64,000 nt of DNA. It comes from Tenodera sinensis. Its lineage: Eukaryota > Arthropoda > Insecta > Mantodea > Mantidae. The stretch is taken from contig CM060963.1 in the NCBI GenBank assembly GCA_030765045.1, positions 71,164,617 to 71,228,616 of the forward strand. Direction: 5' to 3'. The notes beneath the pieces were generated by a model. That model did not search any database and was not told the origin of the DNA. It saw nothing but the letters and a program-made list of their open reading frames with translations. Position 1 is the first letter of the stretch. Every line of letters begins with the position of its first letter. Positions 46,050 through 56,160 of the stretch are shown in pieces. Made by a program: the position numbers and the translations under genes.

Positions 46050-49000
46050 TCAAGGTTCCAAGGCACCACACGGTTTCTTGTATGGTCGAAGGAGTTGTTT
46101 ATGCCATCTTCCCAGACATTTTTCATTTTTAACATCTTTTAATTCATAGGTATGATAACCAAATTTTGATATAATTTCTGCAGGACCTTTATATAACAAT
46201 TCCATCCTTTTGTTCCTACCTCGCAATGCACTTGATAACTTATGGTCTTTAACTAGTACCCAATCGCCTATCTTAGGTTCCCATTTATGTTTTCTACTCT
46301 TTTTCTTTAATTTTCGCTTCTCTGCCTTTTTCTTGATTCGTTCAAAAGCAATTTTCGCTCTTTCTTCCTCACTTAACTGAATGTCATTAATTTTCAGTGT
46401 TTTTGGTTCCCCTATCAATATTGGTTCTGGTTCAATTCCTAACATTAATTTTATTGGTGCAAATCCAGTAGTTACATTAATGGTGTGATTGATAATCTTT
46501 TCTATCAATGGACAATATTTCACCCAATCCTTGTGATTATGATGTGTAAGTACACGTAAATAAATTCCTACATCTCGGAGGACACGTTCTGTTGGATTCC
46601 CTGATGGAAAGTATGAGGAACAATGATATAACTTTATCTCATGATTTTCTAGGGTTTCTTTAAAGATTTTGCTCCGATGAACTGTAGCATTATCTGTTAA
46701 GATTGCCTGAATCTTGCCATATTTAGGCACATAATCTTTTATTATCTTTCCTACACATGTTTTGCTGCTGATATTCCTAACAGGATAAATTTTAATAAAT
46801 TTACTAAAAACATCATGAAGAACAAACATATATCTACATCCAAATTGTCCTACTGGTAGCTCCCCATGTGCATCAGCAGTAACTAGTACATTTTTCCCTT
46901 CTCTTATGATTGTCTGAGGTTCTATATCAAATTTGATATTAAATGGTTTGGCCCTTTGACATAAATCACAGCTTGAACATATTTTTCTCACTTTCTTTGC
47001 CAAATGTTTTATATAAAAATGATCACTAATTACCATGATTAGCTTTTCACTACCTGTATGAGCTAGTGTTTTGTGATAAGCAAGTATAAGTTTCTCTTGT
47101 AAAGCTTTTGGTACCATTACTTTCCATTTAGGTTCAATTCTTCCATGAAATTTATAGATTTTTCCCTCATAAATACCTATATTGTCTTTTAGATTTTCTG
47201 TGATTGGTTGTGCCTTTTCTTTCAATTTCCTAAGTTCATCGTCCTCTGTCTGTAATTGTTCCAAATTTCGAAATTCTTTAGCTAATTGAGTCCCTTCTAA
47301 GGTTTTCAAATATAGTATGGTTACATCATGTTTGTTGTCACTAATTGTATCTGGTATTGTATAATTGGTTTTCATCCTTGATAACAAATCACTAAAAATA
47401 TTTTGACTTCCTGCTATGTGTCTGATTTCTATGTTATGGGATGTGATCTCATGTATATATCTAGAAATACGTGTGCTTGTGAGTTTGCAAGAGTTCATAA
47501 ATGCCAAACTAACATGATCTGTGTAAACTATGACTGGGTTGTTATATACATATTGCTTAAATTTTACAAGTGCAAAGTAAATAGCTGCTATCTCTTTTTC
47601 TGTAGTGCAAGCCTGTGATTCAGTCCTTGAAAGCCCCCTTGAAGCTACAGCAATGAGGTGATCTTTTCCTTCCTCATCTTTTTGTAATATGACACTACCA
47701 TAACCAAGTCCTGAAGCATCTGTATAAATTATGTAGGGGAGATCTTCCCTAGGTTTTTCCAATAAAATTGACGCTGCAAACAACGTTTTTACCTTTTCGA
47801 AAGATTCTTGTTCTACTGATGACCATTGCCATTTTACATCTTTTCTCAAAAGTTGTCTTAATGGGGCTACTACGGTTGCATATTCCAGGATAAATCTTGA
47901 CTGATAATTTAGAATACCAAGAAATCTTCTCAATTGCTTTATATTTTTAGGAGCTGGTATTTTATTTATGCTTTCAATTCTGTCGGGATTAGGCCTGATT
48001 CCCTCATTTGAAATAACATAACCTAAAAATTCTGTCTGTTTCACAAAGAATGCAGTTTTACTTGGCTTTATTGTCATGTTTGCTTTCTTTAACTGACTAA
48101 GCACATAATTGATATGATTTAAATGATCCTCTATATTTTCTGAAAAAATCACAAAATCATCCACATACTGAGCTACAAATTTCTTTATGGTTTCTCCAAA
48201 AATTTCATACAAAGCTCTTAATAGTGCACTACCACTGGTATTCATACCAAAGGCGCAAACTCGAAACTGATATAATATTCCTGAATGTAAAAACGCTGTA
48301 TATTTTCTTAAATCTTCTCTAAGTGGGATCTGCCAAAAAGATGCTGTAAGATCTAAAGTAGAAAAAATTTTGCCCTTCTGCAATTTGTTCAATATTACCT
48401 CTACACTTTCTGGTCTAAATCTATCAGGTTTACAATGTTGATTTAGTTTTCTCGCGTCTAATGTCACCCTAATCTTTCCATTGGCCTTATTTACAATACA
48501 TAGGGGATTCACAAACTCTGAATTCGAAATCTCAATAACCTCATCTTCTAACATTGACTTTATAACTGCATCTACCTCTTCTCTTATTGTACTAGGGATA
48601 GCTCTCGCTTTATGTGTAAAAGGTTTGATGGGTATCATCTCAAACGAATGAGTATAAATATTACATTTACCAGGTTTCTCAGAGAATACTTCTTTATTTC
48701 GGATTAATATTTCAAACAATTTATCCCTCTGTTGTTCATTTAGTTGATCAGCCTGAGTTACTTTTTTCCTCAACAATTCTTCTAAGTCTTCACTACTCTC
48801 CCTATCATAGTACCTAGTTGCATCAGAAACCCTCAAATTGTCTATGAAATCATTTTTATCCCATTCTACATTTTCTTTATTATCGACACTGTACTCTTTG
48901 ACATTTACTTCAGTTAATTCCATAGCTCCTACTTTAACATATTCTACAAAGAATGTATCCCCTTGGATTTCTTCTTCCTCTTTTTCTCTTACAATAGTTT

Positions 49001-49523
49001 CTGAACTACTATCTTCCACAAAAGGCACTATAATGGTCTCATCTTCAACTTTCATTTCTAGAATCATGTTTTTAAAATTCACCACAGCTTCCCAGGCATA
49101 AAGACAATCACAACCTATTATAATATCTGTCACAAGTCTTCCTACAATCAGAAATAAAATTCCAAGTATTCTCCCGTTTATTTCAATATTTATCATTGCT
49201 TGAAATTTTACTCTCTCTTTTCGTTTTCCCACAGCTAGCGAGCAATATATCCCATTAACTGGTAAAGACATTACTTTAAAGCCACTACTTTGTAAATTAT
49301 CATAAAAATTTTGTGAGCATACTGTGCTATTTGATCCCGTATCTATAATTGCATTGTATTGTTTTCCATTTACTCCAATTTTGATTTTAGGTGGATCTCC
49401 TACTTTTTCGTTTTCGTCGTTTCTATTTTTCCATTCTCTTTTCTTTTGTATCATCATTTGCCTTCCAGGACTATTTATTTCCGAGTACTTATCACAATCA
49501 TTACTAGGATACCCAGTTCTCAC
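46050..49523 (-). CDS. Pol polyprotein of element 2 (intact)
   Basis: 1,157 residues on the minus strand, in the -1 frame relative to gag. Same domain order as element 1: protease DTGS (61-64), reverse transcriptase YVDD (453-456), RNase H (TDAS 601-604), HHCC finger and D,D35E integrase (D884, D944, E979). Unlike element 1 it keeps its original C-terminus, with a GPF/Y-like YKGPAEIISKFGYHTYELKD segment. Over the shared 1,090 or so residues I count only about nine differences from element 1. No chromodomain is apparent. This copy could supply enzymes for defective relatives (inference). Confidence 0.96.
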   Translation of the reverse strand: MRTGYPSNDCDKYSEINSPGRQMMIQKKREWKNRNDENEKVGDPPKIKIGVNGKQYNAIIDTGSNSTVCSQNFYDNLQSSGFKVMSLPVNGIYCSLAVGKRKERVKFQAMINIEINGRILGILFLIVGRLVTDIIIGCDCLYAWEAVVNFKNMILEMKVEDETIIVPFVEDSSSETIVREKEEEEIQGDTFFVEYVKVGAMELTEVNVKEYSVDNKENVEWDKNDFIDNLRVSDATRYYDRESSEDLEELLRKKVTQADQLNEQQRDKLFEILIRNKEVFSEKPGKCNIYTHSFEMIPIKPFTHKARAIPSTIREEVDAVIKSMLEDEVIEISNSEFVNPLCIVNKANGKIRVTLDARKLNQHCKPDRFRPESVEVILNKLQKGKIFSTLDLTASFWQIPLREDLRKYTAFLHSGILYQFRVCAFGMNTSGSALLRALYEIFGETIKKFVAQYVDDFVIFSENIEDHLNHINYVLSQLKKANMTIKPSKTAFFVKQTEFLGYVISNEGIRPNPDRIESINKIPAPKNIKQLRRFLGILNYQSRFILEYATVVAPLRQLLRKDVKWQWSSVEQESFEKVKTLFAASILLEKPREDLPYIIYTDASGLGYGSVILQKDEEGKDHLIAVASRGLSRTESQACTTEKEIAAIYFALVKFKQYVYNNPVIVYTDHVSLAFMNSCKLTSTRISRYIHEITSHNIEIRHIAGSQNIFSDLLSRMKTNYTIPDTISDNKHDVTILYLKTLEGTQLAKEFRNLEQLQTEDDELRKLKEKAQPITENLKDNIGIYEGKIYKFHGRIEPKWKVMVPKALQEKLILAYHKTLAHTGSEKLIMVISDHFYIKHLAKKVRKICSSCDLCQRAKPFNIKFDIEPQTIIREGKNVLVTADAHGELPVGQFGCRYMFVLHDVFSKFIKIYPVRNISSKTCVGKIIKDYVPKYGKIQAILTDNATVHRSKIFKETLENHEIKLYHCSSYFPSGNPTERVLRDVGIYLRVLTHHNHKDWVKYCPLIEKIINHTINVTTGFAPIKLMLGIEPEPILIGEPKTLKINDIQLSEEERAKIAFERIKKKAEKRKLKKKSRKHKWEPKIGDWVLVKDHKLSSALRGRNKRMELLYKGPAEIISKFGYHTYELKDVKNEKCLGRWHKQLLRPYKKPCGALEP

Positions 49524-51568
49524 TGAAGGCGCGTTTGACCGGGTCTGGCGTTTCCCTGATTTTTATGTATTGCTCCTGTACTATTTCCCAAATTGTTACT
49601 TCTGTTTTCCTGCATTAAATCGGGGTTACTTCCTACCATGTTTTTGACCGTGTTAATGGCCTCAACCATTTCTGCATTTTCGGGGGAATTTCGTCCATTA
49701 GAATACCTTTCTTCCTGTCTTGGTGACCTCGGTCTAAACTCATTATCTCCGTTTGTCCAATACCCATCATTTGAATTTCTACTATGTCCAAAATAACGTC
49801 CCCGTCTACCTCGATCAAATCTATTTGTATTCATATAATTTACCCTTATATTTCTTCCCCTTTGATTACCATTTCTATTTTGGTGACACCCTTCCTGGTT
49901 ATATCTACCTTGATTTTCCCACCGGAATGATTCCATCCTTGGTACTGGTCCTTTATATCTTTCCCTAATCTCACTTCTATTCTGATAATACTGTGCCCCT
50001 TGCCCGAAAGAATTGACAGTTTCTTTTCCTTCATATTTATTTCCAAATGCGTGTTTTGGCTTATTGACTTCTAAGGCTGATAATAATTCGATCATAGCTG
50101 CAATGCTATCGGGTCGGGCTATGATTAGGTAGTGTTGAAGTGTTTCCGGAAAATGTGGAGTAACTATATTTATTAGATCTTTTTCATCCAAGGGAGGATC
50201 CAACATCTTCGATTTTCTCGCTATTCTCATAAAATAGTTGACCATCGATTCCTCCGATCTAGGATTAAATTTTCCATTGCTTAATTCAACTCTAATATTA
50301 GCCTGCCTACTAGCTCCCCAATATCTGGTTAAAAAGATGTTTCTAAAGGTCCTGTAATCATTATTGTTACCCATAGAAAGGCCTAGCCAATTAGCAGCAT
50401 TACCCTTTAGACATTTTCTTACTATCACCATCTTGTACTCCTGTGGTATACGTTTCACCGTGAAGTACTCTTGTAACCCTTCTAAAAAGGCTTTAGGATC
50501 ATCTGAATCTTCATTTTCAAAAACTGGAGGTGTCATTTCATTTAAGACATGGTTAGGCCAATGTAAATTTGAATTGTCACCTATCCCTGAGCTATTTCCG
50601 AGATCAGAATGGGAATTACTGTTACCTCTATTTTGCATCGAAATGTCAGCTGATACACCTGGTATTGCCTCGTTTCTTGCAACTTCATCACTAAGATTGT
50701 TGTGATTACCTGCATTTTCATTTAATTTCAAATTATCTAAGGCCTCTTTTACCTGAGTAATTTCTGTTACTACCCCTTTTATTTTGTCTGTAACATCCTC
50801 CAAATTTCTAGCCTGCCTTTCACTTTCTACATTAGATCTTTCCATTCTAACTTTACACCCCTGTAGCTCTTCTCTAATTTCTTCCCTGTCTTTATCTAAC
50901 CTTTGTACTACCTCTTCCCTTTGTTTGTCTAATTTATATGTTACTCTTTCCCTTTCTTTCTCTAATTTTTCACTAACTTGTTGACCTAATTTCTTTTCAG
51001 AATTCTTTACTTCTTGCCTTATTGTCTCTAATTCTCCCTTAACCTGTTCTCTATTTTCTTTTACTTCACTACTAACTTTATTAATTTCCTCCCTAACTTC
51101 TTCCCTAAAGGTTTCGAAAGCTCTCTTCTGATTTTCCAATTGCATTCCCAATTCCTGTTGTCCCTTCTCTACTTTCTGTCCTAACTCTTTACTATTTTCA
51201 TCTATCTTTTGACTTAACTCTGTTCTTAATTCTTTACTATTTTCATCTATCTTTTTACTTAACTCTGTATTCATCTTTTCCACTGTTCTTAATTCTTTAC
51301 TATTTTCATCTATCTTTCGACTTAACTCTGTACTCATCTTTTTCATTATCGTTTGAAACATATTCTCTATTTCTGACATAAATGCTGGCCTTTCTGAATT
51401 ACTACTAAACATTTCTGAACTACCTCTAGGTGTTTCTCTAACGTTCTGATCTTCTAATTCTTGGCATATTCTGCTACCAATTACATTCTGATTAAATTCT
51501 TCCATCCTACTTACACTTTTCTCAATTTCCGGACTGTGAAAACCTATAAACTCGCTATCACTGTCTTC
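49520..51568 (-). CDS. Gag of element 2
   Basis: The frame is open upstream to 51625, but the start MEDSDSEFIG at 51568 matches element 1 and gives 682 residues. The coiled coil is longer than in element 1 because a KIDENSKELR-type unit is present three times, plus a further VVQRLDKDREE insertion. The capsid-like core and the Arg/Gly/Asn-rich tail are the same, and again no CCHC knuckle is seen. It ends four bases into the pol frame. Confidence 0.93.
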   Translation of the reverse strand, partial: EDSDSEFIGFHSPEIEKSVSRMEEFNQNVIGSRICQELEDQNVRETPRGSSEMFSSNSERPAFMSEIENMFQTIMKKMSTELSRKIDENSKELRTVEKMNTELSKKIDENSKELRTELSQKIDENSKELGQKVEKGQQELGMQLENQKRAFETFREEVREEINKVSSEVKENREQVKGELETIRQEVKNSEKKLGQQVSEKLEKERERVTYKLDKQREEVVQRLDKDREEIREELQGCKVRMERSNVESERQARNLEDVTDKIKGVVTEITQVKEALDNLKLNENAGNHNNLSDEVARNEAIPGVSADISMQNRGNSNSHSDLGNSSGIGDNSNLHWPNHVLNEMTPPVFENEDSDDPKAFLEGLQEYFTVKRIPQEYKMVIVRKCLKGNAANWLGLSMGNNNDYRTFRNIFLTRYWGASRQANIRVELSNGKFNPRSEESMVNYFMRIARKSKMLDPPLDEKDLINIVTPHFPETLQHYLIIARPDSIAAMIELLSALEVNKPKHAFGNKYEGKETVNSFGQGAQYYQNRSEIRERYKGPVPRMESFRWENQGRYNQEGCHQNRNGNQRGRNIRVNYMNTNRFDRGRRGRYFGHSRNSNDGYWTNGDNEFRPRSPRQEERYSNGRNSPENAEMVEAINTVKNMVGSNPDLMQENRSNNLGNSTGAIHKNQGNARPGQTRLQ
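49550..49556 (-). promoter_or_regulatory. Candidate -1 frameshift site between gag and pol (element 2)
   Basis: GGGAAAC on the minus strand in the same gag frame (G GGA AAC) and at the same distance from the gag stop as in element 1. Confidence 0.8.
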
Positions 51569-51757
51569 CATTTCTAAGCTATTTACATGTGTTTTTCTAC
51601 TCACCAAAATTTTCAATATTTTCACTATTTCACTTTAACTGCACTTAAACTTGTTCACTACACGTTTCACAGATGTTGACACGCTGGGCACCTTCTTGTC
51701 TGCTGGTTCGATGCTGATCCGGTCGTCTTGGGGGGTTGGTCCATTCTTTCGACGCCA

Positions 51758-51773
51758 CACGTTGGGAAGCCAA
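51758..51773 (-). promoter_or_regulatory. Primer-binding site of element 2
   Basis: The minus strand reads TTGGCTTCCCAACGTG two bases inside the LTR. It shares CCCAACGTGTGG with element 1, but the bases after TGG differ (CTT instead of TGA), so the two copies may use different primers. Confidence 0.5.
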
Positions 51774-51775
51774 TT

Positions 51776-52552
51776 TGAAGCTGTAAAATCGTTGTGTCCT
51801 AGTTATTGGATCGCCATTTGAAGCTGAAGTCGTTGGTGACGTGACGTTGCCCTTAGATGTAGCTCGCCTCGGCTAGTTCTGCATAAGATCTCTTTATCTC
51901 GGGTTTGCGTAAGTGTAATGGACAACCCAAGAACAACTTTGCATATCATTTATTTCAAATATTTTCGGGAGATATGCCGATTCTATTTGTATCTGTAGAG
52001 GCATCGCGCTCACATCCGCGCAGCGCGACCTCCCGTACTGGTCTCTCGTTGAGTACTGCCCCGACGCTTTCTCTTACCCACGCTAAGAAGCCGTTCGCTT
52101 CCCATTTGAATGTCATGACGTCATCCAAGAAAGCCTCGTATCCAAAATGCTATTTCCTTTTCCCGCAATTTAGAAATGTCCCTTTCTATTATAACATGTT
52201 CTTTTATGAATTTCGAATATATAATTACCTTTTTAGGATTAAACGATGTTTACTTTATATTTTTATTAAATATATCGCGCGACTTTTAAGGTTTGTAGAA
52301 CTGACTTTCGAACGTGTATTTAAACTATGTGGTATGACGTCATGACTCGTTAATTTCAAACCAATAATGCGTTTATCTTACAACTTTAACGACTATTATT
52401 TACTCATATCTTGCTCACCTTACAACACTTCTGGCTCTATTATCTATTTATGTTATTACTTAACACTTATCGCAAATCTCATATCCGGCAATTAAATTAA
52501 AACGTGTCTTTTTCAAAAGCCCATTCGATCGGAAATCTAAATTTTTGTATCA
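51776..52552 (-). repeat. 5' LTR of element 2
   Basis: 777 bp, starting at 52552 on the minus strand. TGACGTCA palindromes lie at 52116-52123 and 52335-52342. At its end, a second copy of AGCTTCAAATGG occurs 43 bases inside the LTR (51819), resembling an older LTR/PBS border. The first bases read TGATACAAAAATTTAG where the other LTRs have CCG. Confidence 0.95.
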
Positions 52553-52556
52553 GTTT

Positions 52557-52892
52557 TTAGAACACACTATGTGCAGATTAAAGCCATCTCATAACATAAA
52601 ACTGTATGTTAAATCAGAGCCTGACATAGTATATGTCTGTGCCTGCTGAAGTTGATGTTACAGTAGATATCAGGTTCCAAAACTAGTGTTTAAAACAAAA
52701 CTACTCTCTACCTTCAAAGGGTTTTATCAAAGCAAGTGGATGTTAGGTGCAAGTGTTGAGCAATTGTTCATCTCTAAACCAAACTGAAAATCATTATTTT
52801 TATTGTGCTTATACTACAAATATAGTGAGAAGGCACTTTTTTTACTTTGTTTTAACATATCAATAATTATGTAATATTTTTTATCCATTCAG
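52557..52892. other. Intron I-J, right of element 2
   Basis: Unassigned AT-rich intron ending in the pyrimidine-rich acceptor of exon J. Confidence 0.4.
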
Positions 52893-53315
52893 AAACACTG
52901 AGTCCTACTTGCTGGGATCAGAAAAACGCCTGGAACTAAATGTATTTGTGGAGAATCAAGGAGAGGATTCCTTTGAAACAATGTTCATCATGGGAGTTCC
53001 AGTAGGCATCAACTACATCAACATTGAGCGAGTGGATCATGGAGCTGGAGCACATGACACTCTGGTACAATGCTCTGCTCCATCATCATCCAACAACAAC
53101 ACACTCCGCTGTGACCTTGGAAACCCTCTACCACAGAATCGTTTTGTTCATTTCAAGGTTCTTTTGAAACCTTTCCATACAGAAGGCATGAAGTCACGTT
53201 ACGAGTTTCTCATTGCAGTAAATAGTACCAATCCAGAAGAAGAGTATACTACAGACGATAATACTATCAAGATTGTTATTCCAATTTGGGTGGAGACTGA
53301 AACTGATTTACAGGG
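52893..53315 (+). CDS. if: Integrin alpha exon J (calf-1 and start of calf-2)
   Basis: The 423-nt exon encodes 141 residues, entering and leaving in phase 2. It reads ESYLLGSEKRLELNVFVENQ GEDSFE and goes on to LRCDLGNPLPQNRFVHFKVL and EFLIAVNSTNPEE. The ENQGE.(A/S)(Y/F)E and C(D)LGNP motifs are diagnostic for calf-1. An Asn-rich NNNT site could be glycosylated. The donor is GTACGT, slightly weaker than its neighbours. Confidence 0.95.
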
Positions 53316-54337
53316 GTACGTGGAACTGTCTTTCCTAATAAGGAAAATAACTCAAATATTCTTAAGCTAATCGGATTTTTAACATACAAAAATAACAGAA
53401 GGTGTATTTAAGAATCCAATCATGTTAAAGATCTGCTCTGCTATGGTATTTTAATCTCAGCCTGAATGTTTAAAATACTCTTAATACCATTATCAAACTA
53501 AAGCTGAATTAAAGTTAGTATCTGTATGATGAATGAATGCAGACAGCAGGCAAGGGTAACTAGTAAGGAAACAACAGGTAAGCTGTATTAATTCACCATT
53601 TCCATTGTGTAGCGTGGACAAGTCCCAGTTGATCTGGCCAGAGCACAGAAGTGCCCTCACCTGAAAACTGTACTCTTTCATCAGACAGATAGTACTTGGG
53701 CTATAAACCCATCAAATATAAACCATATAAAGGATAACTAACTGTATGTTTAAGTATCTAATCATTCTAAAACCATGCTCTGTCATAGTACCTTTAGATT
53801 AAGGCTGAATGTTTGAAAAGTCTCCTTAAAACTGTCACAATTGTACACTATCTCTTATTACTTCCTATGGTTCCTATGTATTTTCCCTTACTCTTCCTAT
53901 GAATTTCTCATATTTTCTCTATCTCATACATGCCAACATACAAATCCCTACTATATCATATCACACATAGTCCATCTAGGTATGATCCCTGAAGTATTTT
54001 ATCAGTCTTCTTTGCCACAGAATCACAGACATGCATTTTAAGTTAAAGTGGGTGCAGTTGTATCCCTTAATCAACTCTACTTATTTTTAATTTATTAGAG
54101 CATGTTTTGCAAATCCTCAGTTACATTCTCAGCTCCAGTATGATTGGCATCAGATCTAAAATCTGATGTTATAATTTTGCTTTACTGTGGTTGTTTAAAA
54201 AATTAAATAATTGATCCTAGTTTCCTATATTTTCATTCGTGGTGCTGTTAAAGCTCCAGTGAACAATTATTTTTTTATGAATACTAAGAAATCATTTTTG
54301 GGTTCATAACCTAAATAGGTATTTTTATTTATTCCAG
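53316..54337. other. Intron J-K
   Basis: 1,022 bases, AT-rich, no element recognised. Confidence 0.5.
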
Positions 54338-54510
54338 ATCATCTATACCTCCAGATGTATTTTACAACATGAGCCTATATAGTGCTAATGCAACCTTTGA
54401 AGGTGAAATTGGCCCCCAAGTGGTACATACCTACAGTGTTGTAAACAAAGGTCCATCAAATATTGTTGAAGCAGAAGCATATTTTGTCTGGCCATCATAT
54501 ACGCTAGCTG
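54338..54510 (+). CDS. if: Integrin alpha exon K (calf-2)
   Basis: The exon lies between TTCCAG and GTAAGT (phase 2 in, phase 1 out). It encodes SSIPPDVFYNMSLYSANATF, then EGEIGPQVVHTYSVVNKGPS and a FVWPSYTL segment. GP.V.H.Y.+.N.GPS and the (W)PS/P strand are the calf-2 hallmarks of integrin alpha chains. Confidence 0.94.
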
Positions 54511-54681
54511 GTAAGTGACGAGAAAGCCTTCGAAGTAATTTTATTTGTATACTATTAAAGCTAAGAGCTCTGATTAATCTATTTGAAAAGTTATTAATGT
54601 ACTATTACATGTTTAAATACCTGTATTATACTTTTAATCCTGACTCTATTGTAATAAAAGTGAATACATGAACCATTTCAG

Positions 54682-54776
54682 ATGAGCACCTCCTCTATCT
54701 GCTGGAAGCTGAAACTGAAGGCCCTGCTGTTTGTGAGTTTGTTGGGGATGCACAAGCTAATCCTTTGAACTTGCGG
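54682..54776 (+). CDS. if: Integrin alpha exon L (calf-2)
   Basis: The 95-nt exon follows a 171-nt intron and fits phase 1 in, phase 0 out. It encodes DEHLLYLLEAETEGPAVCEF and ends NPLNLR. It corresponds to the LLYIL....GP..C....NPL.+ stretch just before the cleavage region. The next intron contains a broken full-length mariner. Confidence 0.92.
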
Positions 54777-54818
54777 GTAATTATTTTAATACATTTAATC
54801 AGTTTGCATGCTGTGTAT

Positions 54819-56117
54819 GAGGGTGATCCCAAAAGTAAGGCCTCCATTTTTTTAAAAAATATAGAGACATGTTGATTGACAGCAAATGGTACATAGTTTT
54901 GAAGCTTGAACGTTTTACTACTTTTCCACATAATCAGCATTTCAATTGATGCATTTTTGTAAATGCTGTGGTAATTTTTGTATGCCCATGTGATACCAGA
55001 TCGCCGCCATACTATCGAAGAAGTGTTGGACCTCATCTTTTACTTTGTCATCACCACCGAAGTGACTTCCAGCCAACTGTTCTTTCAACTTGGGAAACAA
55101 GTGGTAGTCACTGGGTGCTAAGTCTGAATTATAGGGTGGATGGGTGATGATGTCCCATCTAAACTGTTGCAGAAAATCCACGGTTTGGCAGGTAGTGTGA
55201 GGGCGAGCATTGTCATTGAGAAGGCTTATGCCCTTGCTCAACATTCCTCTTCTTCAGCTCTGAATCACCCTTCTGAGATATTTTAATGTCCGACAATACC
55301 TGTCTGCATTTATTGTTGCCCCAGGGTCCATGAAGTCAACCAGCAATATTATCCCCTTTCGATCCCAAAACACAGTTGCCATGACATTACAGGCATACTG
55401 TGTTCTAGTGAATTTTTGCAGCTTGGGGGAACCGGAGTGCCACCACTCATGTGATTGTTGTTTGGTCTCAGGAGTGAAGTTGAAAGCCCAGGTTTCATCA
55501 CCCATGAACATTGAACCCAAAAGGCTGTCCTTTTCATCTGCAGAGTGTTGAAGAAATTGGGTGGAAGCTTCAGTGCTTTCCTCTTGAGGTCTTCTATCAG
55601 CATTCTTGGGACCCATCTTGAGCATACCTTCCAAAATGTCAACTCTTCAAAGTCTGGTGAATAGTGGTTCAAGAAATCTCCAGAACAACAATGCAGAGCT
55701 CTTCAAACGTGGTCTGCTGGTCTTGAAGTCTGATTGTCTCTTCGGGAATTGACAGTCTCCCGCTTCTTTCCTCATCATGAACTTCCGTATAACCATCTGC
55801 AAACACTCTACACCACCTGCAGACATTTTTGACATCCATACAAGACTCTCTATACACTTCCATCAACTGTAGATGAAATTTGATTGGTTTAATGTCTTTG
55901 GCACTCAAAAACCGAATAACTGCACAGCTGTTGGTAGTGCCTAACAGGAGCTCCATTGTAACTGGCTGCCAAGCCAAGACTGAGAGCTTCAGAGGATGTG
56001 TGGTGGTTTCTGTAGAGAGTGAAAGGAGGAAGGGAAAAAATAATATGACCAACATCTATGCAAACAGTTTCCCTGCGACCCTAGCCTTTGGACACCTTAC
56101 TTTTGGGGTTATCCTCG
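54819..56117 (-). mobile_element. Full-length mariner transposon, inactivated
   Basis: 1,299 bp with imperfect inverted ends (GAGGGTGATCCCAAAAGTAA and its counterpart at 56095-56117) and TA on both sides (54817-54818 and 56118-56119). The length is that of an intact mariner. The transposase on the minus strand is spread over three frames. Confidence 0.93.
54942..55956 (-). pseudogene. Mariner transposase pseudogene
   Basis: Translation on the minus strand from about 55956 gives an N-terminal helix-turn-helix region (AVIRFLSAKDIKPIKFHLQL), then KVCSRWVPRMLIEDLKR in another frame, GDETW with the first catalytic Asp, LNDNARPHT with the second, and YNSDLAPSDYHLFPKLK with the third, so the DD34D triad of mariner is recognisable. 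At least two or three frameshifts separate these pieces. Relation to the deleted mariner at 13978 is only at family level; their ends differ. Confidence 0.92.
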
Positions 56118-56160
56118 TAGTGCATTATGTTAGTACTTTGTAAAGTTCTTATATTATGAT

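Larger units (their letters stand above)
44500..52552 (-). mobile_element. Ty3/gypsy-type LTR retrotransposon, element 2
   Basis: An 8,053-bp element of the same family as element 1, opposite to the integrin gene, in the intron between exons I and J. Its two 777-bp LTRs differ at about four positions and it is flanked by the 4-bp duplication GTTT (44496-44499 and 52553-52556). Gag and pol are both open, so it may be autonomous. The U5 half of its LTR differs strongly from element 1 while pol is almost identical. Confidence 0.97.
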
